From: an uncultured Pseudomonadales bacterium | Lineage (GTDB): Bacteria > Pseudomonadota > Gammaproteobacteria > Pseudomonadales > Cellvibrionaceae | Direction: 5' to 3' | Length of the DNA: 37,113 bases | NCBI GenBank assembly: GCA_947494095.1 | Contig: CANLTI010000047.1 | Location: forward strand, 1-37,113 | Part shown: in pieces, positions 9,169 to 18,532 of the stretch | Layout: each line of letters starts with the position of its first letter | Numbering within the stretch: position 1 is the first letter of the stretch | The notes under the pieces: model-generated | Told to the model about the DNA's origin: nothing | Seen by the model: the letters and a program-made list of their open reading frames with translations, nothing else | Database searches by the model: none | Program-made: the position numbers and the translations under genes

Positions 9169-9326
9169 TGTGTGGATTGGTAGTTGCATAAATTACAGCT
9201 ATACGGTTTGAATGTTGCTTTGTGCGCCACTCGTAGCTTATTTATACTTTTGTTTTGTAGATACCAATACGTCGAGTAAACTGCTGGCTTTAATGTGCTT
9301 CTGGGCGCGCTGCTGGGTGATTTCTT

Positions 9327-10157
9327 GTGTTGTATCGTATTATTTGTGTATTATTGTGTGGCCTGCTGGGGGTTGCTATGAGCGCCCCTGTTACGGCCCA
9401 AGCGCAAGCTAAAAAAACGCTTAAGCAGCCTAAGTGGCAAGTGGGTTTAGGTGTTGGCGGGCAGGCATTACCCGACTACCGAGGGTCAGATCAGCATCAC
9501 AATAAAATTATTCCCGTACCTTTGGTATTGTATCGTGGGCGGTATTTAAAAATTGATAAAGGTGGTGCCCGCAGCGAAATTTTTGAAAATTTGCGCGTGC
9601 AAATTAATTTATCGGCCGATGCGGCGCTTAGTGCCGATAGTGATGAAAATATCGCCCGCGCCGGTATGCCTAAATTAGATTCCGCTTTTGAGTTAGGCCC
9701 CTCTGTAAATGTTAAGCTCAGCGGGCCTAGTTTTGATCACGGGTGGGGCTTGCGCTTTCCTTTGCGTGCAGTGACTACCGTGGGTGGGGCGGGCGTGCGC
9801 TACCGAGGTTATGTGTTTAACCCCAGGTTAGTCTGGCGCAAGCCCGGCGTTTATAAAGGCTGGGGGCTAGGTGCTTCTGTGGGCGCCTTGTGGGGTAGTC
9901 AAAAATATCACGATTATTACTACACCGTTTTACCCGAGTACGCGACAACCACGCGGCCAGAGTACTCAGCCGAGGCAGGCTATTCGGGGAGCTATGCCAA
10001 GCTATCGCTTAAAAAGTTTACCGATGGCTGGTTGTTAGGTGCGTATATTCGTTACGATAATTTATCGAACGCCGCGTTTGAGTCTAGCCCCCTTGTTAAA
10101 ACAAAAAATTATGCGGCAGTAGGTGTGGGTGTGGGTAAGGTATTTAAGCTGTTTTAA
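9327..10157 (+). CDS. MipA/OmpV family outer-membrane protein
   Basis: This 276-residue precursor starts at a GTG. Its signal peptide (VLLCGLLGVAMSAPVTAQAQA) is probably cut after AQA. The mature part follows the MipA/OmpV pattern of a small outer-membrane beta-barrel: WQVGLGVGGQALPDYRGSD near the start, then alternating aromatic and hydrophilic strands, and a C-terminal strand ending VGVGKVFKLF with terminal phenylalanine. MipA scaffolds murein enzymes in E. coli, while other OmpV proteins are porin-like or adhesive; which applies here is unknown. The start could instead be the TTG one codon later. It lies 187 bases after folK and is probably separately transcribed. Confidence 0.85.
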   Translation: MLYRIICVLLCGLLGVAMSAPVTAQAQAKKTLKQPKWQVGLGVGGQALPDYRGSDQHHNKIIPVPLVLYRGRYLKIDKGGARSEIFENLRVQINLSADAALSADSDENIARAGMPKLDSAFELGPSVNVKLSGPSFDHGWGLRFPLRAVTTVGGAGVRYRGYVFNPRLVWRKPGVYKGWGLGASVGALWGSQKYHDYYYTVLPEYATTTRPEYSAEAGYSGSYAKLSLKKFTDGWLLGAYIRYDNLSNAAFESSPLVKTKNYAAVGVGVGKVFKLF

Positions 10158-10264
10158 ATCTAAATATAACAGCGTGCGTATGGAGTTACCCTTTATGGCA
10201 GCATGTGTTACGGCGTGTTGTTCGCGATTGGCTTTTAAATGACTGATTTTGGATGGAATCTACT

Positions 10265-10939
10265 ATGAGTGTTGTTGAGTTTTTAAAAGAAAAAGAGCGT
10301 GTTTTGCGTGAGCAATTTAAAACGGTTGATATTAAAGGCCGCCTTGATCCCCAGTTGCGCAATTTATCGGAGCGCTTTAGTGAGACGCTAGGCAATACAA
10401 TGAACAACCCGTGGGTGGGTAAAATCAATCCCTTCTTCGAGCGCGAACCCGAACTACCTCGTGTCATTAGCCCCGAGGCGCAGGCCTTTTATAATAAATG
10501 GTATCAGCGCTTAGATGAGGAAACCTATAGCGGTCAGTGGCACGCCATCGGGCAAGACTGTATTAATCAGTTTGCGGCTGTGACAGGCGATGAGCAGTGG
10601 ATTCATACAGACCCTGAGCGCGCGCAAAAAGAATCGCCTTTTGGTTGTACTATTGCGCATGGCTTTTTAACTTTGGCGCTTATTCCTAAGCTCACCGACT
10701 CGGTTAATTTACAAAACAACCCCTACCCCGAAGCGCGAATGCTGGTTAACTACGGTTTAAATCGGGTACGCTTTCCCTCCCCAGTAAAAGCTAGCTCATC
10801 GGTGCGTGCTCGCACCAAGCTGATCGACCTAATCCCTGCCAAGCGCAGTGTGGATGTGGTGAGTGAAGTTAGCGTAGAAATCAACGGCAGCAACCGCCTG
10901 GCCTGTGTCGCCGAGACAGTACTTAGGGTGTATTTTTAA
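10265..10939 (+). CDS. MaoC-like (R)-specific enoyl hydratase family protein
   Basis: The protein has about 224 residues. A helical N-terminal extension is followed by a hot-dog-fold hydratase domain. The hydratase-2 signature is visible as AVTGDEQWIHTDPERA, with the catalytic Asp and His, followed by PFGCTIAHGFLTL. Relatives hydrate trans-2-enoyl thioesters to (R)-3-hydroxyacyl thioesters; the acyl substrate here is unknown. I chose ATG 10265 because GGA lies 7 bases before it. ATG 10253 in the same frame would add four residues. It converges with the halogenase gene downstream, only 26 bases away. Confidence 0.85.
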   Translation: MSVVEFLKEKERVLREQFKTVDIKGRLDPQLRNLSERFSETLGNTMNNPWVGKINPFFEREPELPRVISPEAQAFYNKWYQRLDEETYSGQWHAIGQDCINQFAAVTGDEQWIHTDPERAQKESPFGCTIAHGFLTLALIPKLTDSVNLQNNPYPEARMLVNYGLNRVRFPSPVKASSSVRARTKLIDLIPAKRSVDVVSEVSVEINGSNRLACVAETVLRVYF

Positions 10940-10965
10940 GGTGCTTTGCGGTTTTTAATTTTTAA

Positions 10966-12456
10966 TCACTTAATACTCTGAAGTAATGCGTGGTGTGTTG
11001 GCATGTGCTGTACGGTTTGCTTAATAACTTCACTGGTGCCGTTGAGTAAGCCAAAGAGATCTTGCTCGGTAATATCGTTGACCATTGGGTGATGGTTTTC
11101 TGGTGTTATACCCTGCCCATACATTACGGCTAGCCAGCTTGTTTGTCTAAAAAATTCTTCTTGATCTTGAATGATGTTGCCTGTTTTTTGAAAGAGCTCT
11201 ATTTTGAGTTTGAGTGTGTCATTAATGGGCATGGCCTTACAGGCACGCCAGAATTCACTGTCGTCTCTTTGTGTTAATTTATAGTGCAAAATAATAAAAT
11301 CTTTAATCTCTTGATAGGTTTTATTCATGCCGTTGTTAAAGGCGGTTATTGCCGGTTGAGTGATCTGACCGTGTGGTATGAAATCGAGAATCCGAGTGAT
11401 TGATAGTTGTGTTAAGTGCAAGCTGGTGGACTCTAAAGGCTCTAAAAAACCGCCTGATAAGCCAACGGCAATACAATTTTTGGCCCACTGCTCTTTGCGC
11501 TTACCTGTTGTAAAGCGAATGTAGTTGGGGTCTTTGAGTGGTTGGCCTTTTAAGTTTTTTCGTAATGTATGCTCAGCCTCATCATCAGAGATATGCTGGC
11601 TGGAATATACAATACCGTTACCGGTTCTATGCTGGAGTGGAATTCGCCATTGCCAACCAAAGGGGTGTGCGATAGCTTGAGTGTAAGGGTGAGGGTGCTG
11701 CTCATCGGTGGGTATTGCTATGGCCCTATTGCAAAATAGCTCATCACTCCAATCCTCGTAACCCACATGCAATGTCTTCTCTATGAGTAAGGCTGCAAAC
11801 CCCGTGCAATCAATAAATAAGTCACCCTGCACTTCAGTTTTGTCATCAAATATAAGCTTATCAATAAAACCATTGTTATCTTTGAGTGTAATACTTCGCA
11901 CTGTTTTTTGAATATGATTTACACCTTGCTTAAGCGCCTTTTTTTTAAGTAGCCGTGCATACATGGCGGCATCAAAATGATACGCGTAGCCAAAGTTTTC
12001 GAGGGGAGAGTTTGCTTGCCTTGAGGGGTGTTGAAAGCGACTATTGTAAGCGGCAGCAGTTTCTATAGAGTATTGAGCAAGGTTGGTATTGTTGTGATTA
12101 ATGAGGCTGCGTATCCAATAATGGTGAAAAGGAACTTTACCTGTAGCGCGCCCTAGCGTACCAAATGGGTGAAAATATTGACTGTCACTATGTGACCAGT
12201 GCGTGAATTCGATACCCAATTTTATTGTTGCATTTGTTTCTTTCAAAAAAGTAGCTTCATCAATACCTAGGGCAGCGTTAAATGAATGTATAGGCGGGAT
12301 AGTCGCTTCCCCTACACCAATAGTTTCAATTTTTGTTGATTCTATCAATGAAATAGAAAAGTGTTCTTTAGATAAAAAACGTGATAGATAGGCTGCAGTC
12401 ATCCATCCTGCACTGCCTCCGCCAACAATGGTAATGTTTTTTATTGGATTGCTCAT
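10966..12456 (-). CDS. Flavin-dependent tryptophan-halogenase-family protein
   Basis: This 496-residue protein belongs to the tryptophan halogenase family (PF04820), FAD enzymes that make hypohalous acid and direct it through a lysine to an aromatic substrate. All key marks are present: the nucleotide-binding GGGSAG (residues 12-17), GVGEATIP, the catalytic lysine in TNATIKLGIEF (K79), the halogenase WxWxIP motif as WQWRIP, and FLEPLEST with the conserved glutamate. The start at 12456 is set by a 4-base ATGA overlap with the gene before it; an upstream in-frame start would run into that gene. It is the last gene of a TonB-receptor and halogenase locus. No flavin reductase is encoded nearby, so FADH2 must come from elsewhere. 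The substrate is unknown. Confidence 0.92.
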   Translation of the reverse strand: MSNPIKNITIVGGGSAGWMTAAYLSRFLSKEHFSISLIESTKIETIGVGEATIPPIHSFNAALGIDEATFLKETNATIKLGIEFTHWSHSDSQYFHPFGTLGRATGKVPFHHYWIRSLINHNNTNLAQYSIETAAAYNSRFQHPSRQANSPLENFGYAYHFDAAMYARLLKKKALKQGVNHIQKTVRSITLKDNNGFIDKLIFDDKTEVQGDLFIDCTGFAALLIEKTLHVGYEDWSDELFCNRAIAIPTDEQHPHPYTQAIAHPFGWQWRIPLQHRTGNGIVYSSQHISDDEAEHTLRKNLKGQPLKDPNYIRFTTGKRKEQWAKNCIAVGLSGGFLEPLESTSLHLTQLSITRILDFIPHGQITQPAITAFNNGMNKTYQEIKDFIILHYKLTQRDDSEFWRACKAMPINDTLKLKIELFQKTGNIIQDQEEFFRQTSWLAVMYGQGITPENHHPMVNDITEQDLFGLLNGTSEVIKQTVQHMPTHHALLQSIK

Positions 12457-13736
12457 AAGCCACCTATTAAGCGATGTTTGAAGTTTTTGTAGTTGGTGCA
12501 TTGTGCCGTTGTTTGGCTAAATATATGTTTGATGCGCTCTATATACTGAATGGGTACGCTAATAGGGTGTGAAGCAGTGGGGAGATTTTTTGACTTTTGC
12601 TCAGCGACTAAAATACAAAAGTATGGCCAATAAGGTTTAATTTTTTGGGGTATTATATGGGAGGTTTGCGCACAGCTTTCAAAAAGTTCTAATGCATGCT
12701 CAATTGCAGATGTGAGTTCTTGCTGCGCTGTAGCCGTTTTGTTATTGAATAAATAGGCAATAGCGCCAAGCATAAAAGCATCTGCTTTTTGTATTTTTAG
12801 AAGCTCATGCTCAATGTATGCTATCGGTATATCTATAGTGTTATTGATAATAATATTGTCTGCGATCAGTGTGCTGATGTTGATGTGTGTACTGATAAAC
12901 CCTTCCTTGGTGCATAATCCTAGGTGACTATTTTTAAGGTGTAATACTTTTGCAGCACAGCTGGGTGAAGGTGCATAAGTTAGGGTGTTTTGTTGTGATG
13001 TATTGATGGTTTGAATGTGCTGAGTAGAGCCTGTAACTACAGCGTAAGCTATATGTGACCCAGTATGTTGCAGTGATATGTGGTCTTTAAAGTTATTTAA
13101 TTTATTATTTTTTTGCGTAACTACGATATTTTCTAAGCCCTCTATCAATATTTTTAAGTCGATATTGTGATTAAATGTTTCAGCGTTGGTATTTATTTTA
13201 ATTGATTGAGCGTAGGCTATAAGCGCCGGTGTTATCGCATCATGTTTGAGTGTGTAGCAATATTCAAGTTCAGATAGTGGTGATGCTTGATCAGAAGAGA
13301 ACCCCATGCTATTGGCGTGTGCGAGCTGGTAGGCAAGAGAGTAATTATTGATTGAGTTGGAGCCATCTAAATTTTTGATGTGCTCTAGGTACGACAGGTA
13401 AAATGGTTTTTTATTGATTGTTGCGCCGTAGCGACCAAAGGGTAAAAAGACATTTTTTGTAGAGTTTACGTGCTGATGGTTTACCCCTAAGGCAAACTCT
13501 GCTGCACCGCTTTTTAATAGTTGGCCAAGATTAACTCCCATTTTTTGAAGTTGAGAGGCAGTGTGTGCATCACAATGCGAAGCCTGAATAGAGGGGGCGT
13601 GGCGTGATTGCTTTAATTTGAGGCATACATTGACTGCGTTACCAAGCTGTACTTTGAGTACGATTGCTGTAAGACAGGCTTCAAGTGGGCTGCCGCTAAC
13701 AATGATGTTTTGGGGGTTGATGGGCATGGCTGTCAC
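12453..13736 (-). CDS. Degenerate halogenase-family protein lacking catalytic residues
   Basis: The 427-residue protein is a diverged relative of its two neighbours. Shared marks are a beta-strand start (NIIVSGSPLEA), FLPFGRYGATI against HPFGEYGKSI in the upstream gene, and INNYSLAYQLA against IDDYSLPIALC. The dinucleotide-binding GxGxxG is broken (GSPLEA), the catalytic lysine aligns to alanine (AAEFALGV against ATYKLGI), and WxWxIP and EPLEST are missing. The frame is intact and tightly spaced, 11 bases after the upstream gene and overlapping the next by four, so it appears maintained. It could be a non-catalytic partner, a carrier or a binding protein. The start is GTG 13736 or ATG 13727. 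The family link is my alignment by eye. Confidence 0.7.
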   Translation of the reverse strand: MTAMPINPQNIIVSGSPLEACLTAIVLKVQLGNAVNVCLKLKQSRHAPSIQASHCDAHTASQLQKMGVNLGQLLKSGAAEFALGVNHQHVNSTKNVFLPFGRYGATINKKPFYLSYLEHIKNLDGSNSINNYSLAYQLAHANSMGFSSDQASPLSELEYCYTLKHDAITPALIAYAQSIKINTNAETFNHNIDLKILIEGLENIVVTQKNNKLNNFKDHISLQHTGSHIAYAVVTGSTQHIQTINTSQQNTLTYAPSPSCAAKVLHLKNSHLGLCTKEGFISTHINISTLIADNIIINNTIDIPIAYIEHELLKIQKADAFMLGAIAYLFNNKTATAQQELTSAIEHALELFESCAQTSHIIPQKIKPYWPYFCILVAEQKSKNLPTASHPISVPIQYIERIKHIFSQTTAQCTNYKNFKHRLIGGL

Positions 13737-13747
13737 TTTATTTTAAG

Positions 13748-15253
13748 TTATTTTAAGTTATTTTGGGTTTGTAATAGCGTTACTGAGTAGTCAGGAGTTT
13801 GTTGGGCATCGGTTTGAATAGACTGATGTAGTTGCCTCATTGCGTCAGCCACTTTTTCTTGAGGCAAGGCTTTTATTCTTATGTTGGTACCTGTGCTTTC
13901 TACGTTTTGCCCATTGAAAACGGCCAGCCAGCTGGGCTGTAGAAAAATTTCATCAATATTTTCTAATATTGTGCCAGAGTTCTTATAGAGAGTTATTTTT
14001 TTGGCTAGAGTTGCTGGAATGTCCATATTTTTGCAATAATCCCAAAAAGGGCTGCCTGATAAGTTTGCGCATTTATAGTGTAAAATCAAAAAATCACGGA
14101 CGGTTTCCCATTCGCGGTTCATTCTTAGATTGAACTCAACTTGCTGCCTCAAAGGCTTAGATTGCGTAGTACTTATTGTCTCTGGCAGTAGCTCTACAAG
14201 GTTCATAATGGCGGCTTGTATTAAATAAATGCTGGTAGATTCAAGAGGCTCTAAAAAACCTGCCGATAGACCGATTGCCACCACATTGTTTTTCCAGTTA
14301 TGAGAGTACTTACCGGTTTTAAATGTAATGCTGGAACGTAAATCCTCGGGTTTGAGCTCGGGGAACTCGTGCAAAATGTTTTTTCTTGCCTGTTCTTCAT
14401 CGAGATATTGACTAGAAAATATATATCCATTGCCGGTGCGTGAGGTGAGGGGGATCTCCCATCGCCAGCCGTAATCATGTGCAATCGCACGGGTGTAAGG
14501 GCGTATGTCTGCAGTGTTTTTTGTTGGGGTAGCAAAGGGGATCGCGGTATCGTTTGGCAGCCAGTGTTGCCAGTTTTCAAAAATCACATCTTTTTGATGG
14601 CTGAGTAGTAAGCTCTTAAAGCCGGTGCAGTCAATAAATAAATCACCGGTAATGGTCGCCCCGTTACTGAGCGTGAGTGATTGTATATGGCCATTTGCAT
14701 GATGGTTTACATCGCTGACGGTTTCGTTAATGTGAGTGGCGCCTAATGCTTGGCATTGTTGCTGTAGAAATGCTGCATATTTTTTGGCATCAAGGTGGTA
14801 AGCGTAAGCAAAACCATGCTCTTTATAAGTTTTTTTTGGTGAAAACTTATTGAGTTTACACAGTGCAATGGGCAAGCTGTAGTCGTCAATATTATGTGAC
14901 AGGCTATCGTTTGCGTGATGTTTTAGCACTTGATGAAAGGCGACGCCAGCAATGCTTTTTCCATATTCACCAAAGGGGTGAATATAGGGGGACGGGCCCC
15001 AATTTTCAAATTGTATACCGAGCTTGTAGGTGGCATTAGTTGCGAGAATGAACTCTTGCTCATCGATGCCTAGCGCCTGATGGAAGGCTTTAATGGTTGG
15101 TATTGTGGCCTCGCCAACACCAACGGTCCCAATGCGCTTAGATTCAATGACAGTGAGCGTGGCGAGTGTGTTTTTTTTAAGTTTTAGCAGTGCTAGAGCA
15201 CTCATCCAGCCGGCAGTACCACCTCCTACCACAACAATATTGAGTTTATTCAT
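13748..15253 (-). CDS. Flavin-dependent tryptophan-halogenase-family protein
   Basis: This 501-residue member of the tryptophan halogenase family (PF04820) starts MNKLNIVVVGGGTAGWM, with GGGTAG at residues 10-15. It keeps GVGEATIP, the catalytic lysine K77 in NATYKLGIQF, the halogenase motif WRWEIP, and AGFLEPLEST. It is similar throughout to the third gene of the locus, so the two likely arose by duplication. It is the first gene after the receptor terminator. A short 11-base tandem repeat (AACTTAAAATA) spans its stop codon. Family members next to TonB receptors are often assayed with indole or aromatic compounds, but the real substrate here cannot be read from sequence. Confidence 0.93.
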   Translation of the reverse strand: MNKLNIVVVGGGTAGWMSALALLKLKKNTLATLTVIESKRIGTVGVGEATIPTIKAFHQALGIDEQEFILATNATYKLGIQFENWGPSPYIHPFGEYGKSIAGVAFHQVLKHHANDSLSHNIDDYSLPIALCKLNKFSPKKTYKEHGFAYAYHLDAKKYAAFLQQQCQALGATHINETVSDVNHHANGHIQSLTLSNGATITGDLFIDCTGFKSLLLSHQKDVIFENWQHWLPNDTAIPFATPTKNTADIRPYTRAIAHDYGWRWEIPLTSRTGNGYIFSSQYLDEEQARKNILHEFPELKPEDLRSSITFKTGKYSHNWKNNVVAIGLSAGFLEPLESTSIYLIQAAIMNLVELLPETISTTQSKPLRQQVEFNLRMNREWETVRDFLILHYKCANLSGSPFWDYCKNMDIPATLAKKITLYKNSGTILENIDEIFLQPSWLAVFNGQNVESTGTNIRIKALPQEKVADAMRQLHQSIQTDAQQTPDYSVTLLQTQNNLK

Positions 15254-15281
15254 AGTTGATATGTTGAATTCCGGTTAAAAA

Positions 15282-15307
15282 AAAAGCGCACCTTTCGGCG
15301 CGCTTTT
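15282..15307 (-). terminator. Strong terminator between the TonB receptor and the halogenases
   Basis: On the minus strand an 11-bp stem (AAAAGCGCGCC with GGTGCGCTTTT, one G-U pair) closes a GAAA loop, followed by a run of U. It sits 22 bases past the receptor stop and 29 bases before the halogenase start. Halogenase expression from the receptor promoter would need read-through. Confidence 0.88.
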
Positions 15308-15328
15308 ATTATTTTGAGCTATTGCGCG

Positions 15329-18300
15329 CTAGAACGAACCACGAACAACAAAAGAGAAGCGACGATCGTTAACAAACCACGAACGACCAACTTTAGTACC
15401 ATCATTATCAACTTGCATTAATGTTTTGGTTTCTTCGTTAGTTAAGTTAGTCGCTTGTAACCCAATTTTAAAGTACTCGCCCACATCAAAGAAGATAGAG
15501 CCATCAAGTTGGCCGGTAGAGGCCGAGTAGATGGGGAGCTTGGTGATAACATCACGAGTGGTTAGTAAGTACTCTGAACGCCAGTTGTAGGCTAAACGCA
15601 TTTCAACAGGAGCAAATTGGTACATAACAGCAATGTTAGCAGTATCTTTGGATAAACCTTGTAGCGGTAGGTTGCCAAATGCAAACTCGCTATGATCTTC
15701 GCCATCAGGATTGTTACCAAGCCCAGAGTTTGGTGTGCCGCTGTTACCTACGTAGGTGTAGTTAAACTGCATGCCAAGGCCAGACCACGCACCGGGTAAA
15801 AAGTCGTAAAACTGCTGGTAGGCAATTTCGTAACCGTTAATATCACCTTTGGCACCATTAATAGCACCGGTAACTTCTACGGTTCTAGTTGTGCCGTTAT
15901 TGGTAAATTGGCGTGGGAAAGCGCCGTCAATGAAGTAATTTTTAAGCTTTTTACCAAACATAGTAGCGCTTAAAGAGCCTACATCAGAGAAGTACCACTC
16001 AAAAGACATGTCGTACTGTACAGCTTCCATTGGTTTTAAAAATGGATTGCCAGCTTCGGCTTTATAAAAGTTAACCACCGAGTTGTCATCATCGATTTCT
16101 ACAACATTATCTTCATCAATAACGGTGTAGTTACGTTTTTTACCTAAATCAGGTAATGCGATGGCTTTCGATAGAGCAAAGCGCATGATCACATCATCAG
16201 TAATACCTAACTTAATGTTGAAGCTCGGCAATACGGCGGAGTAGCTAGCGTCTGCGGTTTCAGCAATAACAGCTTTGTTGCCAAAGTTTTTGTCTGCAAC
16301 CGGTAGATCGCTTTTAGGATCGCCTGGATTGCCTGGGGTTAAGTCAGGAAATACAGTAAAGCCAGTAGTTGAACTATCAATATTGACATAGCGTAAACCA
16401 AAGTTACCCGAGTAGCGGATTTCGGTGTCTTCACTACCAAAGTTCATTTTGATGTAAGCCGCTTGGGTATCTTCTGTGAGCGTATTGATCTCTGAATTGG
16501 TGTACCCATTGTTAGTGGCTACAGGTATATAGCAATCGGTGCTCCAGCAGTTGGTACCATCGGCATTAATGGGGTCGCCATTTTCGTTCTCTAAGATGCG
16601 GTCAGGCAGCGGTCGCCATTGGCTACCGCTACCCTCAAATGCACCCTCAGAGAGCTGCTGGCGGGCACGATCATAATCTTGCACTAAAGCAACACTTGGG
16701 AAAACAAAGTTTTGACCTTCATTGCCAAGTACGCCACCGCGGTGGAAGTTGTCAAAGCTGTATTGCTCGTGCTCGGCTCTATCACCAAAGCTTGAGTCTA
16801 ACCATTTGGGCCCGGCATTCCCCTGATCTGTTTGGCCTGTAGTACCGTACTCGCCAAAATTGGTCCAAGCTTCAGAGAGTGCTTTCCAGTTATAGCGTGC
16901 CCATCTGTTTTCTTGTTCGCGCGCAGAAAAGCGAACACCGCCTTCAACTGAGGTAAAGAATTTTGACTCTAGCTCGTAATCGGCATCAATCGCAAATGCG
17001 CTAGAGTTACCGCTGCTCTCTTCTGTGTGGTCCATGGCTGAACGAGCAAAATAAGAGCTGTCTGAAGCAAAGTGGTCGTCACCTGCTGGTGAACTTGCGG
17101 CATTCGTAATGAATGGGTTAATGAATGTGGCATTGGGGGTATCGCCGCGCGTGTCAAGCTGAAGTGCAGCAAAGGTACCATTCATAAGACTGAAATCGAG
17201 GTTTTCGACTTCAGCATCCACGTACTGGCCATCAACCGAAATGCTTAAACGATCATTAGGATTAAAGGTAACATTTAAGCCAAAGTCATTTACGGTGTTG
17301 GTATTTTCGTTTGAGCGCGTTATGGCTGCATATTTCGCCCCAAATTGACCTGCTGGGCCACGAGTCGTTGTGAGGCCAACGAGATTATCGTCTTGCTGAA
17401 AGCGATACTTATCAGGGCCGTAGTCAGCGACTAGTAAGCCATTGCTAAAGTAATTGTCATCATTAAAGGTAAGATTGCTACCGTTTGCGGCGTAAATGCT
17501 GCCTTCATAATCTTGATCTTGGAACTCTAAGGCATGCTCTACCCATGCGGCGGTAGATTCTGAGCGAATGGCTTGAGCGGTAACAACAACTGTTTCGTTG
17601 GGGTTTTCCCATTGTAGTGCTGCAGCTAGGCCTTCGCGGTCACGATCGTGCTCTTGCGTACGAATATTTGCCCCACGAGGTACATACAAGGCGCTTTCGC
17701 TTGTGCCAGCTTGGCCGCTGCTATTGATATTGGTACGTTCAACGTAATTATCGACCTGTATGCCATCAGTACGAGACTTAAGGTTTGATGCTGCAACGTT
17801 CAGCATAAAGCCGAATTTACCGGCGTCCGTGTCCCATACGTCGCTATAAATCAACGAGCCTGTAGGGGTTGTTTCTTCAGAAAGGTCTGAGTAGGTGGCT
17901 TCTGCTGAGAAACCAATTACTCGTTCGTCAGAGTCGAACGGTAAGCGTGTTTTAAGGTTTACAGTACCCGAAATACCGCCTTCGATCATATCGGCAGTTT
18001 GGTTTTTAGATATTTCCACGGCGCCCATGAGCTCAGGCGGAACATCTTGGAAGCTTAAGCCGCGACCATTGTTGGCTGTGAAGGTATCACGGCCATTAAA
18101 CTCACTACGGGTTTGCGTTAGGCCGCGAATAACAACACCGCTACCTTCAACAGAGAAGTGATCGGGATCTTCTGCTGAGGCAAAGCGCTCAATAGAAACA
18201 CCGGGTATGCGCTGTAGAGCTTCTAAAACGCTTCGATCTGGAAGAGCACCTATATCTGATGCCGAAATGGCATCAACAAATGTATCTGCGTCACGCTTTA

Positions 18301-18478
18301 TATCTTGAGCATTTTGTAGGCTTTGTTTAACGCCGTAAACAACCACTTCTTCTAATATGGCTGGATCTTCGTTGTCTTGTGCTTGTGCTTGTACGGCGAA
18401 AGCCGTCATTACACAGGCGGCGATTGCAGAGCGTTGAAACAACTTACGCTCCATTTGAGTTTTGATGGTCTTAGGCAT
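15329..18478 (-). CDS. TonB-dependent outer-membrane receptor
   Basis: The 1049-residue precursor has a signal peptide cleaved near residue 33 (AVQAQA/QDN). A TonB box (EEVVVYG, residues 43-49) is followed by a plug domain with DRSVLEALQRIPGVSIER, GVVIRGL and VEISKNQTADMIEGGISGTV. A long beta-barrel ends in phenylalanine (FSFVVRGSF). The motif layout fits the large proteobacterial receptor subfamily common in Xanthomonas, Caulobacter and marine polysaccharide degraders, whose members take up glycans or other large ligands. The ribosome site AGGGGGAG is strong. A promoter and an inverted repeat lie upstream. Its neighbours suggest uptake of an aromatic or aromatic-bearing compound later halogenated, but that is inference. 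Confidence 0.95.
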   Translation of the reverse strand: MPKTIKTQMERKLFQRSAIAACVMTAFAVQAQAQDNEDPAILEEVVVYGVKQSLQNAQDIKRDADTFVDAISASDIGALPDRSVLEALQRIPGVSIERFASAEDPDHFSVEGSGVVIRGLTQTRSEFNGRDTFTANNGRGLSFQDVPPELMGAVEISKNQTADMIEGGISGTVNLKTRLPFDSDERVIGFSAEATYSDLSEETTPTGSLIYSDVWDTDAGKFGFMLNVAASNLKSRTDGIQVDNYVERTNINSSGQAGTSESALYVPRGANIRTQEHDRDREGLAAALQWENPNETVVVTAQAIRSESTAAWVEHALEFQDQDYEGSIYAANGSNLTFNDDNYFSNGLLVADYGPDKYRFQQDDNLVGLTTTRGPAGQFGAKYAAITRSNENTNTVNDFGLNVTFNPNDRLSISVDGQYVDAEVENLDFSLMNGTFAALQLDTRGDTPNATFINPFITNAASSPAGDDHFASDSSYFARSAMDHTEESSGNSSAFAIDADYELESKFFTSVEGGVRFSAREQENRWARYNWKALSEAWTNFGEYGTTGQTDQGNAGPKWLDSSFGDRAEHEQYSFDNFHRGGVLGNEGQNFVFPSVALVQDYDRARQQLSEGAFEGSGSQWRPLPDRILENENGDPINADGTNCWSTDCYIPVATNNGYTNSEINTLTEDTQAAYIKMNFGSEDTEIRYSGNFGLRYVNIDSSTTGFTVFPDLTPGNPGDPKSDLPVADKNFGNKAVIAETADASYSAVLPSFNIKLGITDDVIMRFALSKAIALPDLGKKRNYTVIDEDNVVEIDDDNSVVNFYKAEAGNPFLKPMEAVQYDMSFEWYFSDVGSLSATMFGKKLKNYFIDGAFPRQFTNNGTTRTVEVTGAINGAKGDINGYEIAYQQFYDFLPGAWSGLGMQFNYTYVGNSGTPNSGLGNNPDGEDHSEFAFGNLPLQGLSKDTANIAVMYQFAPVEMRLAYNWRSEYLLTTRDVITKLPIYSASTGQLDGSIFFDVGEYFKIGLQATNLTNEETKTLMQVDNDGTKVGRSWFVNDRRFSFVVRGSF

Positions 18479-18532
18479 AGCTCCCCCTGAAGTATTTATG
18501 CTTAACCTTTAATAGAATAAGTCCAGTAAACT

